Positions 1 through 5,372 of a stretch of DNA of 25,719 nucleotides are shown one piece after another. The stretch spans positions 1 through 25,719 of the IMG/VR virus record IMGVR_UViG_3300042445_000811, one strand, 5' to 3'. The notes below the pieces were generated by a model that worked only from the letters and a program-made list of their open reading frames with translations, did no database searches and was not told the DNA's origin. Origin of the DNA: a virus. The position numbers were made by a program, and so were the translations under genes. The first letter of the stretch is position 1, and the number at the start of each line of letters is the position of its first letter.

Positions 1-319
1 TCGTTCGGTCAAGGCTCGCCATAAACCGCGGTTCGCTCTTGAGCCGAACAACGCCGTTGCTCTTGCGGAGCTTCAGTCCAGTCTCCTGCTCGTAATATTT
101 CGCGACCGCATCCTCGAGCAGCACGCCCCGATTGGCTGCAGCTCCGACCTTCTGTTCCGGAAGCGTTCCAGTTTTCTCGCCCCATAGCTGATAGGCGGTT
201 TTGTATGGGCTGACTCCCATCACCGCAGCCATATCGGATGCGCCGATTCCGCGCTTCCGCAGCTGCAACCATTCGGCTGATCGCTGCGGAGCTTTCACGA
301 ACTCGTATCGTTTCGCCAT
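1..319 (-). CDS. YqaJ/lambda-exonuclease-type recombination nuclease (partial, 3' end outside window)
   Basis: The first 106 codons of a minus-strand gene that runs off the window start. The protein begins MAKRYEFVKAPQRSAEWLQL and continues with RKRGIGASDMAAVMG and SPYKTAYQLWGEKTG. The order 'R(S/T)xEWLxLR..GIGASD.A.ilG.SPY.s...LW..KTG' is the N-terminal signature of the YqaJ viral recombinase/lambda exonuclease family. These are 5'-3' exonucleases that work with a single-strand annealing protein in phage recombination. The ATG (319-317) overlaps the stop of the methyltransferase by one base (TAATG) and follows GGAGGGAAGTA, an excellent ribosome binding site. It is the last visible gene of the operon that starts near 4000. 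The catalytic Asp/Glu/Lys core lies further downstream, outside the window, so activity cannot be judged. Family assignment is from recognised motifs; no search was run. Confidence 0.85.
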   Translation of the reverse strand, partial: MAKRYEFVKAPQRSAEWLQLRKRGIGASDMAAVMGVSPYKTAYQLWGEKTGTLPEQKVGAAANRGVLLEDAVAKYYEQETGLKLRKSNGVVRLKSEPRFMASLDRT

Positions 320-1392
320 TACTTCCCTCCTTCTGCGTATTGATTCTCGATCAGGCGGATTCTCCGCCCGATCCATTCTGCAACTGGAGCGACCACCCCG
401 TTCCCGCAACAGCGGTAGCGGTGCGAATCAATCCCCTGCGGCAATAATGCGTCGTCGTCTACCGCTGGCTGTGCCGATTCCGATTTCCGGAATACGGCGG
501 GAGCTCCTGCGGATAGCGTCAGTGGATCAGCGACATCGTTGAACTTAGTTGGCTGCCGACTATATGCACTGGGGAAACAGACGATCGATTCAGAACCGCC
601 GCCGCTATCCCCGCCCTTCGCTCGGAGCGTACCCGCGAGCTTCGTTATTTCGTACTGCCCGAATGCCGTCGCCGTTGCCACGAGTGGCTGATCGTCCAGC
701 CGTCCGGATATCCCATCAGTCGCTCCGTTTCGGTCGGAGTGAGCCGACGGATTGTGTTCTGGCTCTGCATTGATTCGCTCGCGAGCGATTCGAGTGCCTG
801 ATGCAGCTCCGCTGGTAGCACCTTCTCCCTGCGCGCTGCTCGCCGCAGGATGCCGCTCGCAGCTCTTGCACTCAAATAGAACCTCTGCGGCACGCTCGGT
901 TCCAAGATGCCCGACAATGAACACGCGTCGCCTTCGCTGGGCGACTCCGAAGTTTTGAGCATCGAGAACCCGCCACGCCACGCCGTACCCGAGTTCAACC
1001 ATCTCGTGGAGAAGTCGGGCGAAGTCAGCTCCGCGATTGGACGTGAATAGCCCAGGCACGTTCTCCAGCACGAGCCAGTCTGGTCGTCGCTGCTCCACGA
1101 GATCAAGGAACCTGAATGCGAGACTGGATCGAGTTCCTGCAGCGAATCCGCGTCGTCGCCCCGCTGCGCTGAGGTCTTGGCACGGGAATCCCCCGCTCCA
1201 GATGTCTGCGTCCGGAATGTCATCAGCTGATACCTCCAGAATATTTCCCAGATTCGGAGCGTCTGGGAATCGCTCGGCTAGCACTGAGCTCGCGTACGGA
1301 TCAATCTCGGACACGCTCACGGTTGAGATTCCAGCGCGTTCGAACCCAAGATCTAGACCGCCTACGCCGCTGAAAAACGATGCGTGATTCAT
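319..1392 (-). CDS. DNA cytosine-C5 methyltransferase, large (alpha) subunit lacking motif IX
   Basis: 357 aa. C5-methyltransferase motifs are clear: motif I FFSGVGGLDLGFERAG (about 6-21, SAM binding), motif IV GGFPCQDLSAAG with catalytic Cys71, motif VI LENVPG (109-114), motif VIII AQRRRRVFIVG (151-161) and motif X CGNGVVAPVAEWIGRR near the C-terminus. The enzyme would methylate cytosine in DNA using SAM. Motif IX (RRLTP-E-ERL-G-PD), which normally sits between the target recognition region and motif X, is absent from this frame. It is found instead in the overlapping gene 645-1223. This split is known for M.EcoHK31I, where alpha carries all motifs except IX and beta supplies it. The start ATG overlaps the stop of the upstream 59-aa gene (ATGA). 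The region around 170-310 is the variable recognition part and I cannot read a target site from it. Confidence 0.93.
   Translation of the reverse strand: MNHASFFSGVGGLDLGFERAGISTVSVSEIDPYASSVLAERFPDAPNLGNILEVSADDIPDADIWSGGFPCQDLSAAGRRRGFAAGTRSSLAFRFLDLVEQRRPDWLVLENVPGLFTSNRGADFARLLHEMVELGYGVAWRVLDAQNFGVAQRRRRVFIVGHLGTERAAEVLFECKSCERHPAASSAQGEGATSGAASGTRIARERINAEPEHNPSAHSDRNGATDGISGRLDDQPLVATATAFGQYEITKLAGTLRAKGGDSGGGSESIVCFPSAYSRQPTKFNDVADPLTLSAGAPAVFRKSESAQPAVDDDALLPQGIDSHRYRCCGNGVVAPVAEWIGRRIRLIENQYAEGGK
645..1223 (-). CDS. Overprinted beta subunit of the C5 methyltransferase (carries motif IX)
   Basis: 192 aa, encoded wholly inside the methyltransferase gene on the same strand in a different frame. 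Its C-terminus contains RRLTPTETERLMGYPDGWT (residues 159-177), a textbook C5-methyltransferase motif IX, which the alpha frame lacks. Other recognisable segments are SGAGDSRAKTSA near the N-terminus, CSLSGILEPSVPQRFYLSAR and GILRRAARREKVLP. I have seen this type of segment in phage proteins linked to cytosine methyltransferases, but I recall no described biochemical role. The ATG at 1223 is preceded by GGAGGT with an 8-nt spacer, as good as any ribosome binding site in the window, although that DNA is also coding in the alpha frame. In M.EcoHK31I the small beta polypeptide, also encoded within alpha in another frame, holds motif IX and is required for activity. The inference is that alpha and beta form a heterodimer. 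The alternative is a chance open frame, but the intact motif IX argues strongly against that. Confidence 0.85.
   Translation of the reverse strand: MTFRTQTSGAGDSRAKTSAQRGDDADSLQELDPVSHSGSLISWSSDDQTGSCWRTCLGYSRPIAELTSPDFSTRWLNSGTAWRGGFSMLKTSESPSEGDACSLSGILEPSVPQRFYLSARAASGILRRAARREKVLPAELHQALESLASESMQSQNTIRRLTPTETERLMGYPDGWTISHSWQRRRHSGSTK
1232..1237 (-). promoter_or_regulatory. Internal ribosome binding site for the overprinted beta gene
   Basis: On the minus strand GGAGGT lies 8 nt before the ATG at 1223. It sits inside the alpha coding sequence (codons for LEVSA), so its presence is not required by intergenic signals. It supports independent translation of the inner frame. Confidence 0.7.
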
Positions 1393-1568
1393 TGAGCCAG
1401 AGCCTGATCAGCTTTGGGATCAGTGATCGGCGCATCGTCTGGGAGCAGAGCAGTCCTGTCCATAAACGCGTGGCACGGAACGCAAACGAGATTGAGCGGT
1501 CGCGTGATCGCAGCATCCCGATACTTCCGAGCGCGGCACAGAAGGCAGGTGAACTCTTGAATCGGCAT
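1389..1568 (-). CDS. Small CxxC/CxxC zinc-binding protein
   Basis: 59 aa, beginning MPIQEFTCLLCRARKYRDAA and containing LNLVCVPCHAFMDRTALLP. Two CxxC knuckles (C8-C11 and C29-C32, the second followed by His) form a plausible treble-clef or zinc-ribbon site of the kind seen in mini HNH-like or DNA-binding phage proteins; there is no catalytic HNH core. The ATG overlaps the upstream TGA (TGATG) and its own TGA overlaps the methyltransferase ATG by 4 nt (ATGA), so it is locked between its neighbours and very likely translated. Function unknown. Its immediate coupling to the methyltransferase might mean a regulatory or accessory role, but that is only inference. Confidence 0.7.
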   Translation of the reverse strand: MPIQEFTCLLCRARKYRDAAITRPLNLVCVPCHAFMDRTALLPDDAPITDPKADQALAQ

Positions 1569-1717
1569 CAGCGCACCGCCTGAATGATCAGCACGGCTGC
1601 AATCACGAGCACGGCTACCGCCGTATTCCGGAATGATCGCGACCGAGCTTGCGTGCGCTGCGCTGCCGTATAGAAGTTTCGGTACGTGCGCGGCTGATCA
1701 CTTCGATTCAGCTGCAT
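1568..1717 (-). CDS. 49-aa membrane protein
   Basis: Begins MQLNRSDQPRTYRNFY, has a basic stretch (AQRTQARSRSFRN) and ends in a single hydrophobic helix, TAVAVLVIAAVLIIQAVR. The pattern is a small bitopic protein with a basic cytosolic N-terminal part and a C-terminal membrane anchor. The ATG at 1717 lies inside the preceding 34-aa gene, overlapping it by 10 nt. An in-frame earlier start at 1837 is possible but would overlap the upstream gene heavily and lacks support. No homologue recognised. It could be a membrane-acting early protein (superinfection exclusion, inhibition of a host process) or an antiholin-like protein; the location in an early-type operon far from the lysis genes makes a holin role less likely. 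Confidence 0.6.
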   Translation of the reverse strand: MQLNRSDQPRTYRNFYTAAQRTQARSRSFRNTAVAVLVIAAVLIIQAVR

Positions 1718-1812
1718 ACGATCACCCACGCAATCAAGTAGCCGAGCACGGCGTAGGTTCCGAGAATCAGACCGTGCGCGAGCCCGCGCCGAATAGCTGC
1801 CTTGATAGTCAT
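1708..1812 (-). CDS. 34-aa membrane micro-protein
   Basis: Begins MTIKAAIRRGLAHGLILGTY and ends YAVLGYLIAWVIVCS. It is essentially one transmembrane helix with a short basic N-terminus, predicted N-in. The ATG overlaps the stop of the preceding gene (ATGA) and is preceded by GGAGGGTGA, a strong ribosome binding site, which is the main reason to believe it. Its 3' end overlaps the 49-aa membrane protein by 10 nt, so the two are probably translationally coupled. No homologue recognised and no function assigned. Its size would make automated callers miss it. Confidence 0.6.
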   Translation of the reverse strand: MTIKAAIRRGLAHGLILGTYAVLGYLIAWVIVCS

Positions 1813-2168
1813 TCACCCTCCGCGATGCACTCTTCAACGTATGCCCTAGCGATCTCGTGCCAGTTCACCCGACCCAGTGAGCGACCGAGAAGGTCAGCCC
1901 AGAGCCCCATCGTTAGAGCTTCGTCGTCGGCATTGTCAATGTCCTGATCAATCGCGTCCTCAATCCACTGCGCGAGCTGATTCGTCGCAGTATCCGCGTC
2001 AAGCGGATTGGCGCGAACGCAGAACTTCGCCTCAGCGGAGACCGTATCGGCACCTCCTGCATACCCGTCGTTGTCGATCCAGAGCTTCACAGCCCACGTT
2101 TCATAGTTCTCCCAGCCGTTATAGGTCGTATCTCGCTCTGGAGCCTTGATCGTTGTCGTGTCGCTCAC
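1809..2168 (-). CDS. Phage protein with GW-NYETW motif (DUF7249-like)
   Basis: 119 aa, acidic. Contains YNGWENYETWAVKLWIDND near residues 16-34. The pattern 'GW.NYETW.v.LW..N' is a recurrent motif of short phage and plasmid proteins grouped under a domain of unknown function. The C-terminal part (GRVNWHEIARAYVEE) also resembles the family. Starts with GTG overlapping the upstream stop (GTGA) behind GGAGGTGAGCAA. Sits among tiny early-type genes. Biochemical role unknown; the aromatic, acidic character is compatible with a protein- or DNA-mimic binding role, but nothing proves it. Confidence 0.8.
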   Translation of the reverse strand: MSDTTTIKAPERDTTYNGWENYETWAVKLWIDNDGYAGGADTVSAEAKFCVRANPLDADTATNQLAQWIEDAIDQDIDNADDEALTMGLWADLLGRSLGRVNWHEIARAYVEECIAEGE

Positions 2169-2380
2169 TTGCTCACCTCCCGCCCTGAATGGGCTGCAAT
2201 CTCCCGCGCTGAAGCTTCAGCGCAGTGCTTGTTGATAGCGCGAACGACCGAAGGTCGCTCATCACTTGAAACGTGATAGCCGCAGGTACAATCGAACCTG
2301 TAATAGGTGCGCGGCTCGTTGCCGTCCACGGCATTCCGGACTTGCACCTCAGTGATCTCCCGACTGCGATGTGCGTGCAT
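2165..2380 (-). CDS. Small CxCG/HxC putative zinc-finger protein
   Basis: 71 aa. FDCTCGYHVSSDERPSVVRA then INKHCAEA gives C-x-C-G...H-C spacing that could bind one zinc ion. The ATG overlaps the upstream stop (TGATG), preceded by GGAGGTAAC. The same CxCG start of a zinc site occurs in the 57-aa (3351-3524) and 127-aa (3557-3940) proteins of the same operon, suggesting related or duplicated mini-fingers. Function unknown. Confidence 0.7.
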   Translation of the reverse strand: MHAHRSREITEVQVRNAVDGNEPRTYYRFDCTCGYHVSSDERPSVVRAINKHCAEASAREIAAHSGREVSK

Positions 2381-2631
2381 CAGTTACCTCCCGCTGCGAT
2401 AGCAGCATCTGTCGTCGTATACATTCGCTCCGTGAGCTGCATCACTTCGAGCCGATCAGCATCGGCGCGATCAGCGATCACGATTCGGTTGCAGAGCGTG
2501 GCGACATCTCGCCAGAGCTGCACCTCATCGTCAGTCATATAGACTGCGAAGTCGCGCCAGCCATCAAGCTTTGTGAGAGCCAGAGCTAGTCGCCCATTCA
2601 CCATCCCGATGAAGTTCTGATCCGTGCTCAT
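2380..2631 (-). CDS. Hypothetical small acidic protein
   Basis: 83 aa, begins MSTDQNFIGMVNGRLALALT. No cysteine motif (one Cys), mostly predicted helical (TDDEVQLWRDVATLCNRIVI). Start ATG overlaps the upstream TGA (ATGA) and follows GGAGGGAATCA. I do not recognise the family. Its place in the tightly overlapping early-type operon supports it as a real gene. Confidence 0.65.
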   Translation of the reverse strand: MSTDQNFIGMVNGRLALALTKLDGWRDFAVYMTDDEVQLWRDVATLCNRIVIADRADADRLEVMQLTERMYTTTDAAIAAGGN

Positions 2632-2828
2632 TGATTCCCTCCATTCTTCTCGTCGTATTCGCGGCGCAGTTTCCGGATTCTGCTATCTAGCTCAGGCGCA
2701 TCCTTCTGGCAATACCACCGCTTGTTCATTCGGATAGCTTCGTCGCTCGCCATAATCTTGTGGCAGCGCGTGCAGCGCACGACGAAGAACCCATCGCTCG
2801 TGATGCCCCAGAGCGCACGCGGGGTCAC
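2628..2828 (-). CDS. Small zinc-ribbon-like protein
   Basis: 66 aa, GTG start overlapping the previous stop (GTGA). VVRCTRCHKIMASDEAIRMN then RWYCQKDAPE gives C-x2-C-x18-C, with a His directly after the first CxxC and an Asp near the last Cys, consistent with a half LIM or zinc-ribbon fold. A charged C-terminal tail (SRIRKLRREYDEKNGG) looks like a short helix that might contact nucleic acid. No named family recognised. Confidence 0.68.
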   Translation of the reverse strand: MTPRALWGITSDGFFVVRCTRCHKIMASDEAIRMNKRWYCQKDAPELDSRIRKLRREYDEKNGGNQ

Positions 2829-3166
2829 GCGATCACCTTCTTGTAGCTCTCAGCGATAAACGCGCGAGCCGTTGAGGTGATGCCCAGCATCCCGAACACT
2901 TCGCTCAAGCTTGCCCACGAGAACGAATATCCTTCGAGCTTCTGGAGATCGCGAGTCAGGGTGCCGTGTGTCTCACAGAATCCCTGAATGATCCAGCGGC
3001 GGCGACCATCCTGCTGCAGCATCGTGATCGGCTGCTGGCAATCGGTAGCGCGCACTGCTCGCGTGCCCCATTTAGCTCCGCAGGTTGCTACCCCTGCGAG
3101 AATCTCCTGCTGGCTCTGGGTTCGACCAGTCAGGTAGGTCGCATTGAACTTGATTTCGCGGCTCAT
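2825..3166 (-). CDS. Hypothetical protein with CxnC/CxxH metal-binding pattern
   Basis: 113 aa. ATCGAKWGTRAVRATDCQQP and IIQGFCETHG supply C29, C43, C69 and H72, a possible four-ligand zinc site with a beta strand between (RRRWIIQGF). The ATG at 3166 follows AAGGAGGTGCGCTA, an ideal ribosome binding site, and overlaps the upstream stop region. C-terminal half is helical. The neighbouring 61-aa protein has a similar arrangement ending in CTKH, so the two may be relatives. No function assigned. Confidence 0.7.
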   Translation of the reverse strand: MSREIKFNATYLTGRTQSQQEILAGVATCGAKWGTRAVRATDCQQPITMLQQDGRRRWIIQGFCETHGTLTRDLQKLEGYSFSWASLSEVFGMLGITSTARAFIAESYKKVIA

Positions 3167-3351
3167 TAGCGCACCTCCTTAGGTGCTGCCTGATCAGGGA
3201 AGCTATCAACCCGATCGGCAGCGTGCTTTGTGCATAGAGCGACATCATTCCCGAAGAGGAATGCAGCGCGCTCGTTGCAGTGAATCGTGCGGCGACTGCG
3301 CTCCGCAGCCCACACAGTCCGGAATTTGTGGGCGCAGCGGCGGCGGCTCAT
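3166..3351 (-). CDS. Small Cys/His protein
   Basis: 61 aa, begins MSRRRCAHKFRTVWAAERSR. C6/H8, then IHCNERAAFLFGNDVALCTKHAA contributes two more Cys and a His; 'C-x12-C-x2-H' resembles the pattern of the adjacent 113-aa protein. ATG overlaps the upstream TGA (TGATGA), with AAGGCGG upstream. Function unknown. Confidence 0.65.
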   Translation of the reverse strand: MSRRRCAHKFRTVWAAERSRRTIHCNERAAFLFGNDVALCTKHAADRVDSFPDQAAPKEVR

Positions 3352-3524
3352 CAGCGCACCGCCTTAGCTGCAACGTGAGCCATCACCATCTCGAAGGCGA
3401 TTCCAGAGAACTCGTGCGTGAAGCTCTCACCACAAATGCAGCTCATTACAACTGCACCTTGAGCACTGAGCTTGCTGTTCTTCAGCAGGAACTTATGCTC
3501 TGGAGCTACGCGATAGCGCGCCAT
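3351..3524 (-). CDS. Small CxCG...H putative zinc-finger protein
   Basis: 57 aa, begins MARYRVAPEHKFLLKNSKLS and contains VVMSCICGESFTHEFSGIAF then MVMAHVAA. The CxCG plus two downstream His residues suggests a mini zinc finger, like the 71-aa protein at 2165. I chose the ATG at 3524 because GGAG stands 5 nt upstream. An in-frame GTG at 3560 overlaps the previous stop by 4 nt (GTGA) and would add 12 residues, so that start remains possible. Confidence 0.65.
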   Translation of the reverse strand: MARYRVAPEHKFLLKNSKLSAQGAVVMSCICGESFTHEFSGIAFEMVMAHVAAKAVR

Positions 3525-3556
3525 CGTTGCTCCAGTATTTCCGCGCGGTCGGCGGT

Positions 3557-3940
3557 TCACGATCGCACCCCGACGATGATGGCGCGAACCATCGAAGTCT
3601 GGAATGCGGTGATCGCTGCGCTCTTCGTGGAGCTCTCGTAAAGCTCTGAGAGCGTCGCGCCCTCAATGCGAGCCATGCAGCGGTAGCCCTTGCCGACTCG
3701 CTGCATCGTGACTGGGGGAAGGGTGACTACTTCCCAGTAGCCGCCTTCGAAGTTTGAGACGTATCGTGCAATCGCGAAGCACTTCAGGCAGCGATTGGCG
3801 GAAACGCCTAGGAAATAATCAACCCAGTAGAGCTCTGGATTCTGCTCACCACAAATGCAGGTGAGCGTTTCGTTGTCCTCACCGCTCCAGTAGAACTGAG
3901 CTGCGGTTTCCGGATTCTGGTTCGAGCTCTGATCACTCAT
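3557..3940 (-). CDS. First gene of the early-type operon: Cys-rich hypothetical protein
   Basis: 127 aa, begins MSDQSSNQNPETAAQFYWSG. LTCICGEQNPELYW and NRCLKCFAIARYV provide two pairs of cysteines (CxC and CxxC) that could hold one zinc. The rest is mixed alpha/beta. The ATG at 3940 is chosen because GGAGG stands 5 nt before it, and because the earlier in-frame ATG at 3994 lies within or upstream of the predicted transcription start given the -10 hexamer at 3996-4001. No known family recognised. Confidence 0.7.
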   Translation of the reverse strand: MSDQSSNQNPETAAQFYWSGEDNETLTCICGEQNPELYWVDYFLGVSANRCLKCFAIARYVSNFEGGYWEVVTLPPVTMQRVGKGYRCMARIEGATLSELYESSTKSAAITAFQTSMVRAIIVGVRS

Positions 3941-3995
3941 GTGATCCTCCATCAGCGGTTGCCTCACATTGAAGCTTTCTGCCCCGCTGCTCATT

Positions 3996-4026
3996 ACTAT
4001 AGAGCGTGCCTATGGGAATGCAACAA
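3996..4026 (-). promoter_or_regulatory. Probable sigma-70-type promoter for the leftward early-type operon
   Basis: On the minus strand TATAGT (3996-4001) matches the -10 consensus at 5 of 6 positions. Upstream TTGCAT (16-nt spacer) or TTGTTG (19-nt spacer) gives only a weak -35. It lies in one of the few intergenic gaps (3995-4058), after the phosphoesterase stop and about 55 nt before the 127-aa gene start. Transcription would begin near 3989 and read through at least to the methyltransferase and exonuclease. Confidence 0.5.
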
Positions 4027-4058
4027 GCAGTTGCGGGTCAGTTTTTAGAGCGTAACAA

Positions 4059-5075
4059 TCAGGTCAGGCGAACCAGATATTCAGCCGTAGGACCTTCCTT
4101 CCCGAAGAATAGAACCCACTGGGCGGGGGTGCCCGAAGCTGCCAGCCATTCTTGGGCATAGCGATTCCCCGACTCGATGCTCGCATTCCCCCAAACCGTA
4201 TGGGCTCCGTCGCTCAGGACGAGCCGAGCTGGGGTGTGCCAGTGCCCATAGAACAGGAAATCAAACGGCTGCACCGATAGGTTCCACCCCTGCGCCCTCT
4301 TAGCGATCGCGTAATAGGGGAGCCCGAATGCTCCGCCCTTGAACTGGTCGCCGTGCACGAGCATCGCTCGTTTGGAGCCTGGTAGCTCGAGTGTGTCGTA
4401 CCAGTGCCGACCTCCGAGCGTCAGGCTCTCGCGCCAGTCCACTCGTTTCTCATTCCGGAGATGTTCGGCGGCGACCCGATACAAGATCGCGTCGGCGTTG
4501 CTCTCGTTGCTGTGATCGCCGAAACGACCGAGCCGCCCGTGGTTGCCGATCGCGCCGCGCACCGTAACTTTCGGCGCGAGCGCAGCCATCGCACGCACGA
4601 ACTGCGCGAGCATCCCCGCGCCTTCGAAGATCTGGACATACAAACCGCCGCGCTCAACCTCAAAGGCTTGGCTGGGGAAGATGTTGCCGTCGGATTCTAC
4701 GAAATCTCCGAGCAGCACGACGCTGATCTCGCGCACTGGAACGCCGTGCAGCTCAATGAGTCGCGCGACCTTCTTGGCGAGCAGACCGATACGCGCCTTC
4801 GCGGTATCAATGTTGTAGGTCTCCGAATGTTTGCCGAGCTGCCAGTCGCCTAGTAGCACGACCAGCGTTTCCGGATCGCCCTTCTTCGTTGATGCCTTCG
4901 GTTCTGGCACTGCAGGGATCGTGATGCTGATGGCTGCATCCTTCGCCGCCTGATAAACCGCAGCGACTAGTTCTTCTCTGGCTGCATTCCGCTTGGCTAG
5001 CTGACGCAGCGCACGCGTGTGAGCTGCCGTAATCTCCTGCAGTCGCTGTTCGAGCTGCATCTCGTCGCCGCTCAC
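4059..5075 (-). CDS. Calcineurin-like metallophosphoesterase (MRE11/SbcD-like DNA nuclease or phosphatase)
   Basis: 338 aa from the GTG at 5075, which overlaps the upstream TGA (GTGA); ATG starts at 5090 and 5060 are alternatives. The N-terminal 60 residues look like a coiled coil (LEQRLQEITAAHTRALRQLA). The catalytic motifs then follow in order: VVLLGDWQLGKHSE (usual GDxHxG, here D-x-Q), VVLLGDFVESDG (GDxxxxDG), AIGNHGRLGR (GNHG in place of GNHD/E), AMLVHGDQ and FYGHWHTPARL (GHWH). These residues bind two metal ions in phosphodiesterases and nucleases. Such proteins are common in phage replication regions and are usually annotated as MRE11-like nucleases. The Gln for His change in motif I and Gly for Asp in motif III are departures from consensus. 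Paired with a small HTH-like gene upstream. Confidence 0.85.
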   Translation of the reverse strand: MSGDEMQLEQRLQEITAAHTRALRQLAKRNAAREELVAAVYQAAKDAAISITIPAVPEPKASTKKGDPETLVVLLGDWQLGKHSETYNIDTAKARIGLLAKKVARLIELHGVPVREISVVLLGDFVESDGNIFPSQAFEVERGGLYVQIFEGAGMLAQFVRAMAALAPKVTVRGAIGNHGRLGRFGDHSNESNADAILYRVAAEHLRNEKRVDWRESLTLGGRHWYDTLELPGSKRAMLVHGDQFKGGAFGLPYYAIAKRAQGWNLSVQPFDFLFYGHWHTPARLVLSDGAHTVWGNASIESGNRYAQEWLAASGTPAQWVLFFGKEGPTAEYLVRLT

Positions 5076-5302
5076 TTGCTGCACCCGCATTCGCCGCGAC
5101 GATGTCGCCCGATCGTCCAGAAGTTGATGTTGATCTCCCGCTTCTGCAGGAATGACGAGATCGCCTTGGACGTAATCGCAGGATCAACCAATCCGGACTG
5201 GAATGCGGCGAGATCTTCGCCGCTGAGATTGACGTGAGTCAATGCGCACGGCGGACCTTTACGGGGCGTGCTGAGATCGCGCAGCTCTTGCAGTGGGTCC
5301 AT
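5072..5302 (-). CDS. Small HTH-like hypothetical protein
   Basis: 76 aa, begins MDPLQELRDLSTPRKGPPCA. The second half (ITSKAISSFLQKREININFW then TIGRHRRGECGCSK) reads like a helix-turn-helix followed by a conserved basic and Cys-rich tail, RHRRGECGC. I associate this layout with small DNA-binding phage proteins preceding phosphoesterase genes. The ATG at 5302 has GGGAGG 4 nt upstream. It is the first gene after the 70-nt gap that follows the endolysin, so it may start its own transcript, though I see no convincing promoter there. It overlaps the phosphoesterase start. Confidence 0.7.
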   Translation of the reverse strand: MDPLQELRDLSTPRKGPPCALTHVNLSGEDLAAFQSGLVDPAITSKAISSFLQKREININFWTIGRHRRGECGCSK

Positions 5303-5372
5303 ATATCCTCCCGACTATTGCGGAGCCTGTGCCCCGTCCTAGTCGTACCCTACACGTAAACCTGTGCGGTGT

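Noticed and set aside
9-272. Minus-strand open frame of 87 codons at the left end
   Set aside because: It is a shadow of the YqaJ-type exonuclease gene, which is read in another frame with clear family motifs and a strong ribosome binding site.
319-1392. Idea that the methyltransferase is a frameshifted pseudogene because motif IX is out of frame
   Set aside because: Both frames are open over long stretches (357 and 192 codons), alpha resumes with a perfect motif X, and beta has its own ribosome binding site. Restoring a single frame would need two compensating shifts. The known M.EcoHK31I arrangement explains it better.
5303-5372. Possible promoter or terminator in the gap after the endolysin
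   Set aside because: No -10/-35 pair or U-tailed hairpin; only a short direct repeat of CCTGTGC on the plus strand. Nothing supportable beyond the GGGAGG ribosome binding site of the next gene.
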